The notes beneath the pieces were generated by a model, which had not been told where the DNA came from, did no database searches, and was given only the letters and a program-made list of their open reading frames with translations. Below are positions 43,589-52,640 of a stretch of DNA of 64,000 bases, in pieces (the stretch's first letter is position 1; every line of letters begins with the position of its first letter). The DNA lies in contig NZ_CP141059.1 in NCBI RefSeq assembly GCF_034661235.1, positions 4,482,894 to 4,546,893 on the forward strand. The letters are read 5' to 3'. This stretch comes from Nocardioides bizhenqiangii (lineage in GTDB: Bacteria; Actinomycetota; Actinomycetes; Propionibacteriales; Nocardioidaceae). The position numbers were made by a program, and so were the translations under genes.

Positions 43589-45029
43589 ACCACCACGCGC
43601 GCAGCGCGGCGGTTGCGTCCTCCTCGGACATCGGCCCGTTGTCCAACCGCAGCTCCAGCAGCATCCGGTAGGCCTCGCCCACCTCGCGACCGGGCGGGAT
43701 GCCGAGGATCTCCATGATCTGGTTGCCGTCGAGGTCCGGCCGGATCGACGCCAGCTCCTCCTCCTCCGACAGCCGAGCGATCCGGGCCTCCAGGTCGTCA
43801 TAGGTACGACGGAGCCGGTCGGCCTTGCGCTGGTTGCGGGTCGTGCAGTCGGCGCGGGTGAGCACGTGCAGCCGCGCCAGCTGGTCGCCGGCGTCGCGCA
43901 CGTAGCGCCGTACTGCCGAGTCGGTCCACTCCCCCGAGCCGTAGCCGTGGAACCGGAGGTGCAGCTCGACCAGGTGGCACACCGCGTCGATCTCGTCGCC
44001 GGAGAACCGCAGCGCCTGCATCCGCTTGCGGGTGAGCTTGGCGCCGACGACGTCGTGGTGGTGGAACGTCACGGTGCCGTCGTCGAGGAACCGGCGGGTC
44101 TTGGGCTTGCCGACGTCGTGCATCAGCGCCGCGAACCGGGAGACGAAGTCCGGCTCTCCGCCGAGACGGTCCTCGAGGTCGATGGCCTGCTCGAGCACGG
44201 TCAGCGTGTGCTCGTAGACGTCCTTGTGCCGATGGTGCTCGTCGCGCTCGAGCTTGAGCATCGGCAGCTCGGGCAGCACGTGGTCGGCAAGCCCGGTGTC
44301 GACCAGCAGGGTCAGGCCGAGCCGGGGGTACGGCGCGCAGACCAGCTTCACCAGCTCGTCGCGCACCCGTTCGGCCGACACGATCGCGATCCGGTCGGCC
44401 ATGCCCCGCATCGCGGCGACCACCGGCTCGTCGACCGTGAAACCCAGCTGCGCGGCGAACCTGGCCGCGCGCATCATCCGCAGCGGATCGTCGGAGAAGG
44501 AGTCCTCCGGTCGCGCGGGCGTGCGCAGCAGCCGGTTCGCCAGGTCGACGACGCCACCGAAAGGGTCCTCGATCTGCTGACCCGGCAGCCGCACCGCCAT
44601 CGCGTTGACCGTGAAGTCGCGCCGGCCCAGGTCACCCGCCAGCGTGTCGCCGTACTGCACCTCGGGCTTGCGCGAGCCCGGGTCGTAGGCCTCGGAGCGG
44701 TACGTCGTCACCTCGACCACCCAGTCCCCCTTGCGGCAGCCGATGGTCCCGAAGTCGCGTCCCATGTCCCACCAGGCATCGCCCCACCCGCGAAGGATCC
44801 GATCGGTCTGCTCCGGCCTCGCCGACGTCGTGAAGTCGAGGTCGTTGGAGTGCCGCCCCAGCATCGCGTCCCGCACCGGCCCGCCGACCAACGCCAGCTC
44901 GTGCCCCGCAGCCGCGAACAGCTCACCGAGCTCGTCGATCACCGGCGCGATCCGCGCCAGCTCCTCCGCCACCGCCTGCTGCACGTCGACGAGCCGGATC
45001 GACTCGGACGGCGAAGGGGGCTCGGACAC
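43572..45029 (-). CDS. cca: CCA tRNA nucleotidyltransferase
   Basis: Protein of 485 residues that adds or repairs the tRNA 3' CCA end. The nucleotidyltransferase domain has LVGGPVRDAMLGR and NDLDFTTSARPEQ (~45-70), the RRDFTVNAMAV motif (~138) and DPFGGVVDLANRLLRT; the HD domain holds LMHDVGKPKTRRF and FHHHDVVG (~280-305). Actinobacterial relatives are annotated pcnA/cca. GTG 45029 gives the usual length; longer frames run into the repeat element. In M. tuberculosis the upstream neighbour is a Nudix gene; here a repeat element takes that place. Confidence 0.95.
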   Translation of the reverse strand: MSEPPSPSESIRLVDVQQAVAEELARIAPVIDELGELFAAAGHELALVGGPVRDAMLGRHSNDLDFTTSARPEQTDRILRGWGDAWWDMGRDFGTIGCRKGDWVVEVTTYRSEAYDPGSRKPEVQYGDTLAGDLGRRDFTVNAMAVRLPGQQIEDPFGGVVDLANRLLRTPARPEDSFSDDPLRMMRAARFAAQLGFTVDEPVVAAMRGMADRIAIVSAERVRDELVKLVCAPYPRLGLTLLVDTGLADHVLPELPMLKLERDEHHRHKDVYEHTLTVLEQAIDLEDRLGGEPDFVSRFAALMHDVGKPKTRRFLDDGTVTFHHHDVVGAKLTRKRMQALRFSGDEIDAVCHLVELHLRFHGYGSGEWTDSAVRRYVRDAGDQLARLHVLTRADCTTRNQRKADRLRRTYDDLEARIARLSEEEELASIRPDLDGNQIMEILGIPPGREVGEAYRMLLELRLDNGPMSEEDATAALRAWWSAREQ

Positions 45030-45089
45030 GGCCCGGAGTCTACGGAGCGCCGCTCGCGCGCCGCGAAGGAGGCGCCGCCGCGGGATCGT

Positions 45090-45834
45090 CCGCGCTTCGC
45101 GCGGGTCTTTCCGCCGCTTCGCGGCGGGTTGGGTTTGGTGGTTGTCGCCTGGTGGGTGTGGCGGGCGGTGCGGTGGCTTCCGGTGCGGGACGGGACCCCG
45201 AGCGGGCTGCAAACCGTGGCCTGCCGGCCTGGATCGACAGGGGCCTGGCGGCCCAGGTCATGGGGACAGTTTGCTGAGGTTCGCGGGTGGATAGCCGAGT
45301 AGCAGCCGGCAGGCCCCGACTTGCCCGCCCGGGGCCCCGCCCCGCACCGGCCACCGCACCGCCCGCCACTCCCACGGCTCAGTGTGGTTCGGGGTGGGTG
45401 GGTTTGCCTGTGTCCGAGGCCGCTCGAGTGGGAGGGGCCGACCGGCCGCGTGGTTGGTCCGTCCCTCCCAAGGCGCCGACCCCGGATGACATGGGTGAAC
45501 CTCATCCACCCCGAACCCCGGAGCCGTGGGAGTGGCGGGCGCGGCCGACTTGGAGCGGTGCGGGGCGTGGGACCCGGCGGGCAAGTCGGGGCCTGCCGGC
45601 CTCTGCTGATCGCCCCCGTCGCAGGAAGCTCATCCAGCTTTCCCATGACACGGGACATCCAGCCCGTGTCACATCCAGGCCGGCAGGCCACGGTTTGCAG
45701 CCCGTCGGGGCCAATGCCCCGCACCGCCCCCAACCGGCCGCGCCCGCCACACCCACCCAGCGACAACCCACCAACCCAACCCGCGCGAAGCGCGGAACCT
45801 CCCACCAACCCAACCCGCGCGAAGCGCGGAACCC
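45090..45834. repeat. Nested inverted-repeat element with four alternating ~80 bp modules
   Basis: Fills the gap between divergent cca and the DUF6049-type gene and is centred near 45452. Modules lie at 45151-45230 (+), 45304-45377 (-), 45524-45602 (+) and 45677-45757 (-). Exact pairings include 31 bases between 45204-45234 and 45673-45703, 25 bases between 45305-45329 and 45576-45600, and 21 bases between 45360-45380 and 45521-45541. Thus modules 1/2 and 3/4 can each form a long hairpin with a 73-75 base loop, and the two hairpins are mirror images. A small inner inverted repeat (TGGGAGGGGCCGACC region, 45429-45470) marks the centre. The outer ends carry short CGCG-stem hairpins. No transposase is present. 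Confidence 0.8.
45767..45833 (+). repeat. 33-base tandem duplication at the element edge
   Basis: Two exact copies (45767-45799 and 45801-45833), each ending in the hairpin CCGCGCGAAGCGCGG and separated by one base. On the left edge of the element, 45091-45141 shows two diverged versions of the same hairpin (CGCGCTTCGCGCG, then CCGCCGCTTCGCGGCGG). Confidence 0.8.
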
Positions 45835-45851
45835 CGCACTACCCTCGGGGC

Positions 45852-48098
45852 GTGGTCTCCCGCCCTGTCGTGCTGCGTGCTGCCCTGGGGGCGGTGACCG
45901 CGCTGACGGCGGGACTCCTGACGACCCCACCGGCGGGTGCTGCCGAGCCGCACCCGAGGCGGGACAACGACGCTTACGCCGTGCCCGCGGCGTACGACGC
46001 GCCGCTGCTGGTCACCATCGACGCACTGACGCCGGGCGAGGTGCCGGAGCGCGGGCCGGTGTTCGTGTCCGGGACGGTGATCAACCGCGACACCGAGACC
46101 TGGACCGGCATCGCCGTCTACCCGTTCATCAACGCGGGGAACTGTGACGGCTGCCCGCCCCCGATCACTACTGCAGCAGGGCTGGTCGAGGCGGCCGAGA
46201 CCGATCCTGAGGCGGTGGTCGGCAACCGGATCACCGACGTCAGCGACACGATCGACGAGCTGGAGCCGGGCGAGGTGCAGGAGTACACCATCCGGATCCC
46301 GCGCGACCTGCTGCCGGTCTCGGAACCCGGTGTCTACTGGTTCGGCGTGCACGCCCTCGGGGCCAGCGACAGTGCCCCGGACGACGGCCTCGCCGACGGC
46401 CGCGCGCGGACCTTCCTGCCCTACGTGCCCCGTGGGCGGGACGGGATCGGGGGCAGGATCGACACGGCGATCGTGGTGCCGCTCCGCTACCGGATCCGTC
46501 ATCTCGGCAACGGCCAGCTCGCCCGGCCGGAGGCGTGGGAGAGCGCGTTCGACCCGACCGGTGACCTCGGCGGTCCGCTCGCGTTCGGCGCCTCCTCCGG
46601 CGCCCGGCCGGTGAGCTGGCTGATCGACCCCGCCGTGCCCGACGCCGCCCGACGGCTACTCCGCGGCAACCCGCCGCGCGACCTCGGACCGGAGGAGACG
46701 GACGCAGGCGACGGAGAAGGCGGCGACGACAACGACGGCGGGGACGGGCAGGGAGACGGGGGTGGCCCGACCGACGACGCGACCGAGCAGCCGGAGGACC
46801 CGGAACCGCCGCCGGGCGACGAGACCGCCTTGACTGCGGCCGACTGGCTGGATTCCGTCGAGGTGCAGCTGCGCGGCGAGGAAGTGCTGGCGCTGCCGTA
46901 CGGCGACCTCGACATGTCGGCCACCCCGGATCGGATGCCCGGCCTCTATCCCCTCTCCCGCGAGCGGGTGGGCACCGTGCTGGCGCAGTGGGAGACGCCG
47001 ACGGTCCCCGTCATCGCGTCGCCGGGCGGCTACCTCGATCCCTCCGCGATCGAGGGGATCGACGACGACAGCACCCTGCTGCTCACCGACCGGATGTTCG
47101 GCCGGCGGGAGTACCGCCGTGGTCCCCCGGTCGTCGGTGTGTACGACGGCCACACCGTCGCCGCGACGTCGTCCGGCGCGTCGTCCGGCGGGCCCGGACC
47201 GGATCCCCGGCTCGGGGCGGTGGCCTTCCGCCAGCGGGTGCTCGCGGAGGCGTCCCTGCGGCTGCTCGCACCGGGACGCCGGCACCCGTTGATCGTGGTC
47301 GTGCCCCGGGGCGTGGACGGCACCGCCGGATCCGCCTTCTGGAGCGAGCTGGACCCGGTCTGGCTCAACCTCACCACCGTCGCCGACGCCACCGACCGGC
47401 CCGCGACCGAGGTCGACCCCGACAGCCTGACCTACCCCGCCGCCCAGGAGACCGAGGAGCTCCCGCTCTCCGTCTTCACGGCCGTCGAGGAGCTCATCGC
47501 GTCGGGACGCACCCTGCAGAACACGCTGGCCGACGCCGAGACGGTGGCCGCCGACGTGCGCGACGAGGCGCTCGCCGGGGCGTCGTACCACTTCCGTCCC
47601 TACCCGGACACTGCCGCAGCCCGGCTCGATCGCTCGCGCCGCTGGATCGACCGGCGGCTGCGATCGGTGACGATCGCCGGGCCGCCGGCCGTCACCCTGT
47701 CCAGCGCCGACGGGAGCTTCGCGGTGACCGTGGAGAACTCGCTCGACCGCACGGTGACGGTGCGGATCGTGGCCGCCAGCATCGACGGCGAGGTGGAGGT
47801 CGACGTCGGCGACACGGTGGTGCTGGCACCGGACAGCCGCACCACGATCCTCCTCGACGCGCACTCCACCGCCCCCGGCGTGCACAACGTGAGCCTGTCT
47901 GTCACCGACGTCGACGGCACCCCGCTCGGGTCGTCGGTCGAGGTCCCGATCCGGTCCGGACAGGTCAGCGAGGTGATCTGGGTGATCCTCGGCGTCGGTG
48001 CCGGCCTCCTCCTCCTGGCGATCGTGCTGCGCCTGGTCAGACGGATCCGCGACCGCAACCGCGTCCCGACCGGCTCCACGACCGAAGGGGAGGCATGA
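45852..48098 (+). CDS. DUF6049-type membrane-anchored exported protein
   Basis: Protein of 748 residues with a signal peptide (VVLRAALGAVTALTAGLLTT, ~5-24), a large exported part, an acidic Gly/Asp-rich stretch near ~280-320 and one C-terminal membrane helix (~705-730, VIWVILGVGAGLLLLAIVLRLV) with a basic tail. It sits before murJ as the homologous gene does in M. tuberculosis (Rv3909) and is coupled to murJ by an ATGA overlap, so a role in peptidoglycan precursor export is likely. GTG 45852 follows TACCCT (45840-45845) by 6 bases and is probably leaderless; the long upstream frame is repeat DNA. Confidence 0.87.
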   Translation: MVSRPVVLRAALGAVTALTAGLLTTPPAGAAEPHPRRDNDAYAVPAAYDAPLLVTIDALTPGEVPERGPVFVSGTVINRDTETWTGIAVYPFINAGNCDGCPPPITTAAGLVEAAETDPEAVVGNRITDVSDTIDELEPGEVQEYTIRIPRDLLPVSEPGVYWFGVHALGASDSAPDDGLADGRARTFLPYVPRGRDGIGGRIDTAIVVPLRYRIRHLGNGQLARPEAWESAFDPTGDLGGPLAFGASSGARPVSWLIDPAVPDAARRLLRGNPPRDLGPEETDAGDGEGGDDNDGGDGQGDGGGPTDDATEQPEDPEPPPGDETALTAADWLDSVEVQLRGEEVLALPYGDLDMSATPDRMPGLYPLSRERVGTVLAQWETPTVPVIASPGGYLDPSAIEGIDDDSTLLLTDRMFGRREYRRGPPVVGVYDGHTVAATSSGASSGGPGPDPRLGAVAFRQRVLAEASLRLLAPGRRHPLIVVVPRGVDGTAGSAFWSELDPVWLNLTTVADATDRPATEVDPDSLTYPAAQETEELPLSVFTAVEELIASGRTLQNTLADAETVAADVRDEALAGASYHFRPYPDTAAARLDRSRRWIDRRLRSVTIAGPPAVTLSSADGSFAVTVENSLDRTVTVRIVAASIDGEVEVDVGDTVVLAPDSRTTILLDAHSTAPGVHNVSLSVTDVDGTPLGSSVEVPIRSGQVSEVIWVILGVGAGLLLLAIVLRLVRRIRDRNRVPTGSTTEGEA

Positions 48099-49777
48099 CC
48101 GAGGCGATCGATCAGGGCGACGCCGGCGACGAGCAGCGCAGGATCCTCGCCAACAGCGCGGTGATGGCGGCCGGCACCGTCGTGTCGCGGTTCAGCGGGT
48201 TCTTCCGCTCGCTGCTGCTGCTCGCGGCGCTCGGCGGCGGTCTGCACGCGGACCTGTTCACCATCGCCAACACCGTCCCCAACATGCTCTACATCCTGCT
48301 GGCCGGCGGCATCTTCAACGCCGTCCTGGTGCCGCAGCTGGTGCGGTCGATGAAGAACGACGCCGACGGCGGCTCGGGCTACATCGACCGGATCGTCACC
48401 CTGGCGGTCCTCTTCCTCGGCACGGTCACGGCGTTGCTGGTGCTGGCCGCGCCGTGGGTGATGGCACTGCTGCTCGACGACAAGTACGCCGACCCGGCCT
48501 TCGCCGAGGAGCGCCAGTCGGCAATCGACTTCGCGCGCTACTGCCTGCCCCAGGTCTTCTTCTACGGCATGTTCGTGCTGTTCGGGCAGATCCTCAACGC
48601 CCGCGGCCGGTTCGGGCCGATGATGTGGGCGCCGATCGCCAACAACGTCATCTCGATGGGCGTCCTCGTCGTCTACCTCGTGGCCTTCGGCCCGGCGTCC
48701 GCGACCGAGCAGATCGGCCCCTTCACCGCGTCGCAGGAGGCGCTGCTCGGCATCGGGTCGACGCTCGGCATCGTCGCCCAGCTGCTCATCCTGGTGCCCT
48801 ACCTGCGCGCCGCGGGCGTCCGGATCCGGCCGCGGTTCGACTTCCGCGGCACCGGCCTCGGCCGCACCTTCCGGCTGGCGGTGTGGACGATCCTGTTCGT
48901 CATCGTCAACCAGGCGGCGTACGTCGTCGTGGTCCGCCTCGCGTCCGGCGGCACCGCGGCCGCCGCCGACGGCACCGGCATCACGATCTACTCCTCCGCC
49001 TTCCTGGTCGCGCTGGTGCCGCACTCGATCGTCACCGTGTCGCTGGCGACCGCGGTCCTGCCGCGGCTCTCCGCGCACGCCGCGTCCCACGACGACGCGG
49101 CGCTGGGGCGCACCCTGGTCAGCACGATCCGGACCGCGCTGGTCGTCGTGGTGCCGATCGCACTGCTGCTGCCGTTGATCGCGCTGCCGTTGTCGCACGT
49201 GCTCTGGGGTCACGGCGCGGGTGCCGACGTCTACCCGCGGTTCGAGTCGACGGTCGGCCTGTTCGGCTTCGGCATCGTCTTCTTCACGCTCCACTACCTG
49301 ACCCTGCGCGGGTTCTACGCCCTCGAGCTCAACCGCACCGTCTTCCTCATCCAGTGCGTGATCGCCTCCGTCAACATCACCGCGGCGGTCGTGCTCGTCG
49401 GCAACGCCGATCCCGAGCACACCTCCCCGATGCTGGTCCTCGCCTACACGGCGGCGTACGGCGTCGGCTCCCTGCTGTCCTTCACCGTGCTGGCCAGGCG
49501 CCTCGGCGGCCTGCCGGTCGGCTCGCTGCTCGGCTTCGTCGCGCGGCTGCTGGTCGCGTCGGCGGTCGGCGCCGGCGCGGCGTGGGTCGTGGACCTCGGT
49601 CTGGACGAGGTGCTGGAGCGGGCTCCGGGCGCGGGGGGCTGGTGGTGGTCGGCGGTCGACGTCGCCGTGCTGGCGCTGGTCGCGGTCGGCGTGGTGGTCC
49701 TGCTGGCGCGCGTGCTCCGGCTGCGCGAGGTCACCACGGTGATCGACACGGTCGGCGCCCGGCTGGGCCGTGGCTGA
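48095..49777 (+). CDS. murJ: Lipid II flippase MurJ
   Basis: Membrane protein of 560 residues with about fourteen helices. Family stretches include GTVVSRFSGFFRSLLLLAALG, ADLFTIANTVPNMLYILLAGGIFNAVLVPQLV and the cytosolic loop DGTGITIYSSAFLVALVPHSIVTVSLATAVLPRLS. MurJ moves lipid II across the membrane for peptidoglycan synthesis. It lacks the fused C-terminal pseudokinase of the M. tuberculosis protein; that module is encoded separately by the next gene. ATG 48095 overlaps the upstream stop. Confidence 0.96.
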   Translation: MTEAIDQGDAGDEQRRILANSAVMAAGTVVSRFSGFFRSLLLLAALGGGLHADLFTIANTVPNMLYILLAGGIFNAVLVPQLVRSMKNDADGGSGYIDRIVTLAVLFLGTVTALLVLAAPWVMALLLDDKYADPAFAEERQSAIDFARYCLPQVFFYGMFVLFGQILNARGRFGPMMWAPIANNVISMGVLVVYLVAFGPASATEQIGPFTASQEALLGIGSTLGIVAQLLILVPYLRAAGVRIRPRFDFRGTGLGRTFRLAVWTILFVIVNQAAYVVVVRLASGGTAAAADGTGITIYSSAFLVALVPHSIVTVSLATAVLPRLSAHAASHDDAALGRTLVSTIRTALVVVVPIALLLPLIALPLSHVLWGHGAGADVYPRFESTVGLFGFGIVFFTLHYLTLRGFYALELNRTVFLIQCVIASVNITAAVVLVGNADPEHTSPMLVLAYTAAYGVGSLLSFTVLARRLGGLPVGSLLGFVARLLVASAVGAGAAWVVDLGLDEVLERAPGAGGWWWSAVDVAVLALVAVGVVVLLARVLRLREVTTVIDTVGARLGRG

Positions 49778-49922
49778 TGGTCTGCTGCGATTCCTCGGCT
49801 CCGCAGCGTGCGAGACCTTGGACTTAGTCGTCGAGTCCGCAGTGGCGACCACCGAAGCGCCCTACGATGGATTTGCACGCGCCTCGAGCGAAAACGACTG
49901 TCCCGAACAGAAGGACTGGGGG

Positions 49923-51884
49923 TTGACGACGTCGACGAGGCCAGGCGACGTACTGGCCGGCCGCTATCGGTTGATCGACCTGTTGACCGAGAGCCGCGGC
50001 GGCCGGTTCTGGCGCGCCCATGACAACGTCCTGGAGCGCTTCGTCGCGCTCCACGTGATCCCCGAGGACGACCACCGGGCCCCCCTGCTGCTCGCGGCCG
50101 CTCGCGAGTCGGCCACCGTCCTCGACGCGCGGATCCTGCGGGTGCTCGACGCCGAGATGCGTGACGGTCGCTGCTTCGTGGTGAACGAGTGGGGCACCGG
50201 CACCTCGCTCGACATCCTGGTGACCCACGGCGGCCCGCTCGGACCGCGCCGGTCGGCGTGGCTGGCCGCGGAAGTGGCCGGCGCGATCGCCACCGCGCAC
50301 TCCCGCAGCGTGGCCCACGGCCGGCTGAACCCCGAGAACGTGCTCATCGACCGGCTCGGCGCGGTCCGGCTGATCGGGCTGTGTGTCGACGCCGCCCTCC
50401 ACGGGATTCCCGCGGGTCGCATCGAGCAGGACCGGCAGGACCTGGGCGGGATCCTCTACTGCTCCCTCACCGGCACCTGGCCCGGGCCGTCCGACTCGAT
50501 CGTCCCGGCCGCGCCCCACGAGCACGACGCGGTGCTGTCGCCGCGGCAGGTGCGGGCCGGCGTGCCCCGGCCGCTGGAGCTGCTGTGGACCGACATCACC
50601 GAGGCCGGCCACCCGAGGCGGCGCTGGCAGGCCCACCACGACGCCGACGTGTCCACGGCGAGCGCCGTGCGCGACCGGCTGATGGAGTTCCTCGGCGATC
50701 CCAACGGCCTGTCCGAGGCGCTGGCAGGGTCGATCCCGCCGATCAACGAGATCCGGCCGGTGGTGCTGCCCCAGGTGCCTGAGATGACCATCCGCGACTT
50801 CGAGCGGCCGGCTCCGGACTCCGACGACCCCCCGGCGCCGCTGGAGCCCGCCGAGCCCGCCGAACCAGAAGAGCAAGAGGACCCAGAAGAGCCGGAGGAG
50901 CCGCCGATCCCGTCGGTCTCCGACATCGTCGACCTCCCGACCGAGGCGGGGATGCCGGTCTTCGGCGACCCCGACGAGGGAGACGACGAGGTGGCCTGGC
51001 TGCGCGCTCGGAGCACGCCGCCGCCACCCCCGCCGCCGTTCGACGAACCGCCCGTGCGCCCGCTCTTCGCACCCGAGCCGCCCGACGGTGCCCCTCCGCG
51101 GCGGCCCCGGACCGACGTACCCGATGCGGGTCCGACCGGCGAGAGGTCACTCGCCGCCGCGGGCTTCTGGCCCTGGGACACCGGCGCGGGCGGGCCGGGC
51201 GACCCCGACAGCTCGGATGCCACGGCCGAGAACGAGGCCGTCCCCGGGCGCAGCTGGCTGCGGCTGGCGATGGTCGTCGCCGCCTGCCTGGCCCTGCTGA
51301 TCGGGGTGGCGGTGGCGTTCAACCTGGGCCGCGGCCGGACGCCGCTCGGCGCCGAGCGCGAGGAGCCGACGACCTCGCCGACGCTGACCACGCCCGCCGA
51401 GCCGACGGCGAGCCCGCTGGTCGACGTCGTCGCCGGCACCTTCGACCCGCTCGGCACCGACGGCGGCGTCGAGAACGACGACGCTGTGGCCCTCGCCGTC
51501 GACGGCGACCCCAGCACGACCTGGTCGACCTCGACCTACCAGGACCAGCTCGGCCGGACGCTGCCGGCACTGAAGTCCGGGGTCGGCGTCTACCTCGACC
51601 TCGGCGTGGTCCGCGAGGTCGCCGCCGTCGATCTCGACCTGGTGGGCTCGCCGACCGAGGTGGAGCTCTACGTCAGCGACGACGCCCCGACCGCCGCGCC
51701 CACCGGCCAGCCGCTGGCATCCGACACGGTCGCCGGTGACGAGATCACCCTCGAGCCGGAGTCGCCGGACGGCAGCCGGGCAGCGGTCACCGGCCGCTAC
51801 GTCCTGGTGTGGTTCACTTCGCTCCCGGTGGTCTCGGATGGCTTTCGAGCAGGGCTGGCGGAGGTGGTCGTGCGTGGACGCTGA
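49923..51884 (+). CDS. Pseudokinase with TM helix and discoidin-like exported domain
   Basis: Protein of 653 residues. The kinase-like domain (~10-270) keeps the fold (RYRLIDLLTES, then NPENVLIDR) but lacks the ATP Lys (VALHVI), the HRD Asp (HGRLNPEN) and DFG (LIGL), so it should not phosphorylate. A long Pro/Glu linker follows, a membrane helix at ~445-465 and a C-terminal discoidin-like domain (WSTSTYQDQLGRTLPALKSG). In mycobacteria the same modules are fused to MurJ and bind FhaA. TTG 49923 is the inferred start, matching homologues that begin just before STRPGDVLAGRYRL; a -10 box TACGAT lies at 49863-49868. Confidence 0.85.
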   Translation: MTTSTRPGDVLAGRYRLIDLLTESRGGRFWRAHDNVLERFVALHVIPEDDHRAPLLLAAARESATVLDARILRVLDAEMRDGRCFVVNEWGTGTSLDILVTHGGPLGPRRSAWLAAEVAGAIATAHSRSVAHGRLNPENVLIDRLGAVRLIGLCVDAALHGIPAGRIEQDRQDLGGILYCSLTGTWPGPSDSIVPAAPHEHDAVLSPRQVRAGVPRPLELLWTDITEAGHPRRRWQAHHDADVSTASAVRDRLMEFLGDPNGLSEALAGSIPPINEIRPVVLPQVPEMTIRDFERPAPDSDDPPAPLEPAEPAEPEEQEDPEEPEEPPIPSVSDIVDLPTEAGMPVFGDPDEGDDEVAWLRARSTPPPPPPPFDEPPVRPLFAPEPPDGAPPRRPRTDVPDAGPTGERSLAAAGFWPWDTGAGGPGDPDSSDATAENEAVPGRSWLRLAMVVAACLALLIGVAVAFNLGRGRTPLGAEREEPTTSPTLTTPAEPTASPLVDVVAGTFDPLGTDGGVENDDAVALAVDGDPSTTWSTSTYQDQLGRTLPALKSGVGVYLDLGVVREVAAVDLDLVGSPTEVELYVSDDAPTAAPTGQPLASDTVAGDEITLEPESPDGSRAAVTGRYVLVWFTSLPVVSDGFRAGLAEVVVRGR

Positions 51885-52590
51885 TGCCGTGCGCAGTGAC
51901 GTCGACCTGCTCGCGGCCCACGTCGCCGGCGATCCCGAGGCGTTCGGCGAGCTCTTCGCGCGGCACCGCGACCGGTTGTGGGCGGTTGCGCTGCGCACCA
52001 CGGGAGACCCGGAGACCGCCGCCGACGGCCTCCAGGACGGGCTGGTCGCGGCCTTCCGCCGGGCCGGCAGCTTCCGTGGCGACGCCGCGGTGACGACCTG
52101 GTTGCACCGCGTGATCGTCAACGCGTGCCTCGACCGGCTGCGGGCGGCGAAGGTACGCCGCGCCGACCCGCTCCCCGACGACCTCGACGACGGCGGGCGC
52201 GGATCCGTGGTCACCGCCAATGACGGCTCCGACGAGCACCTCGACCCGGCCGAGCACGGCATCCGCAGCGAGCGCCGCGAGATCGTGCTCGCGGCGCTGC
52301 AACAGCTGCCCACCGAGCAACGGGCGGCGTTGGTCCTGGTCGACATGGAGGGCTACCCCGTCGCCGAGGTGGCCGAGATCCTCGACTGCGCCGAGGGCAC
52401 GGTGAAGAGCCGCTGCGCGCGCGGACGGGCCAAGCTCTCCGTCCTCCTGCGACCCTTGCTCGACGCCGACACCGCCGACGACGGCGACACCCGCACGGCC
52501 CCGGTCGCCGGGAACCCCGACGCGTCGCCGGACGTCGGATCCATGACCCGGCGGGGACCACCTGCCGATCCCGCCGCCGGCGCCGTCTGA
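51874..52590 (+). CDS. sigM: ECF sigma factor SigM
   Basis: Sigma factor of 238 residues: region 2 (~8-85, AHVAGDPEAFGELFARHRDRLWAVA and VTTWLHRVIVNACLDRLR) and region 4 (~140-190, LQQLPTEQRAALVLVDMEGYPVAEVAEILD). Order murJ-pseudokinase-sigM-regulator-trxB-trxA is the conserved SigM locus. GTG 51874 overlaps the upstream gene by 11 bases. A long unstructured C-terminus follows region 4. In mycobacteria SigM controls long-term and envelope-related genes under a downstream anti-sigma. Confidence 0.92.
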   Translation: MDADAVRSDVDLLAAHVAGDPEAFGELFARHRDRLWAVALRTTGDPETAADGLQDGLVAAFRRAGSFRGDAAVTTWLHRVIVNACLDRLRAAKVRRADPLPDDLDDGGRGSVVTANDGSDEHLDPAEHGIRSERREIVLAALQQLPTEQRAALVLVDMEGYPVAEVAEILDCAEGTVKSRCARGRAKLSVLLRPLLDADTADDGDTRTAPVAGNPDASPDVGSMTRRGPPADPAAGAV

Positions 52591-52640
52591 CCCGACCCAG
52601 TCCCACCCCAGTCCCGCCCCTGCCCCCAGCAAGGAACCCG

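Noticed and set aside
44939-45808. Open frames through the mirror-image element, including one with a MGKLDELPATGAIS stretch
   Set aside because: The frames are a by-product of GC-rich repeat DNA, are not kept in the related module copy (which meets a stop after five codons) and have no ribosome site.
45321-45851. N-terminal extension of the DUF6049-type frame into the repeat element
   Set aside because: The signal peptide begins at GTG 45852 and a -10 box sits just before it; the extension is repeat DNA.
47600-49852. 750-codon minus-strand frame opposite murJ
   Set aside because: Composition is Asp/Arg/Gln/His repeats created by the complement of hydrophobic codons; murJ on the plus strand is certain.
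49770-49922. Upstream part of the pseudokinase frame overlapping murJ
   Set aside because: The sequence does not resemble the family start, and a -10 box lies within it; TTG 49923 fits homologues better.
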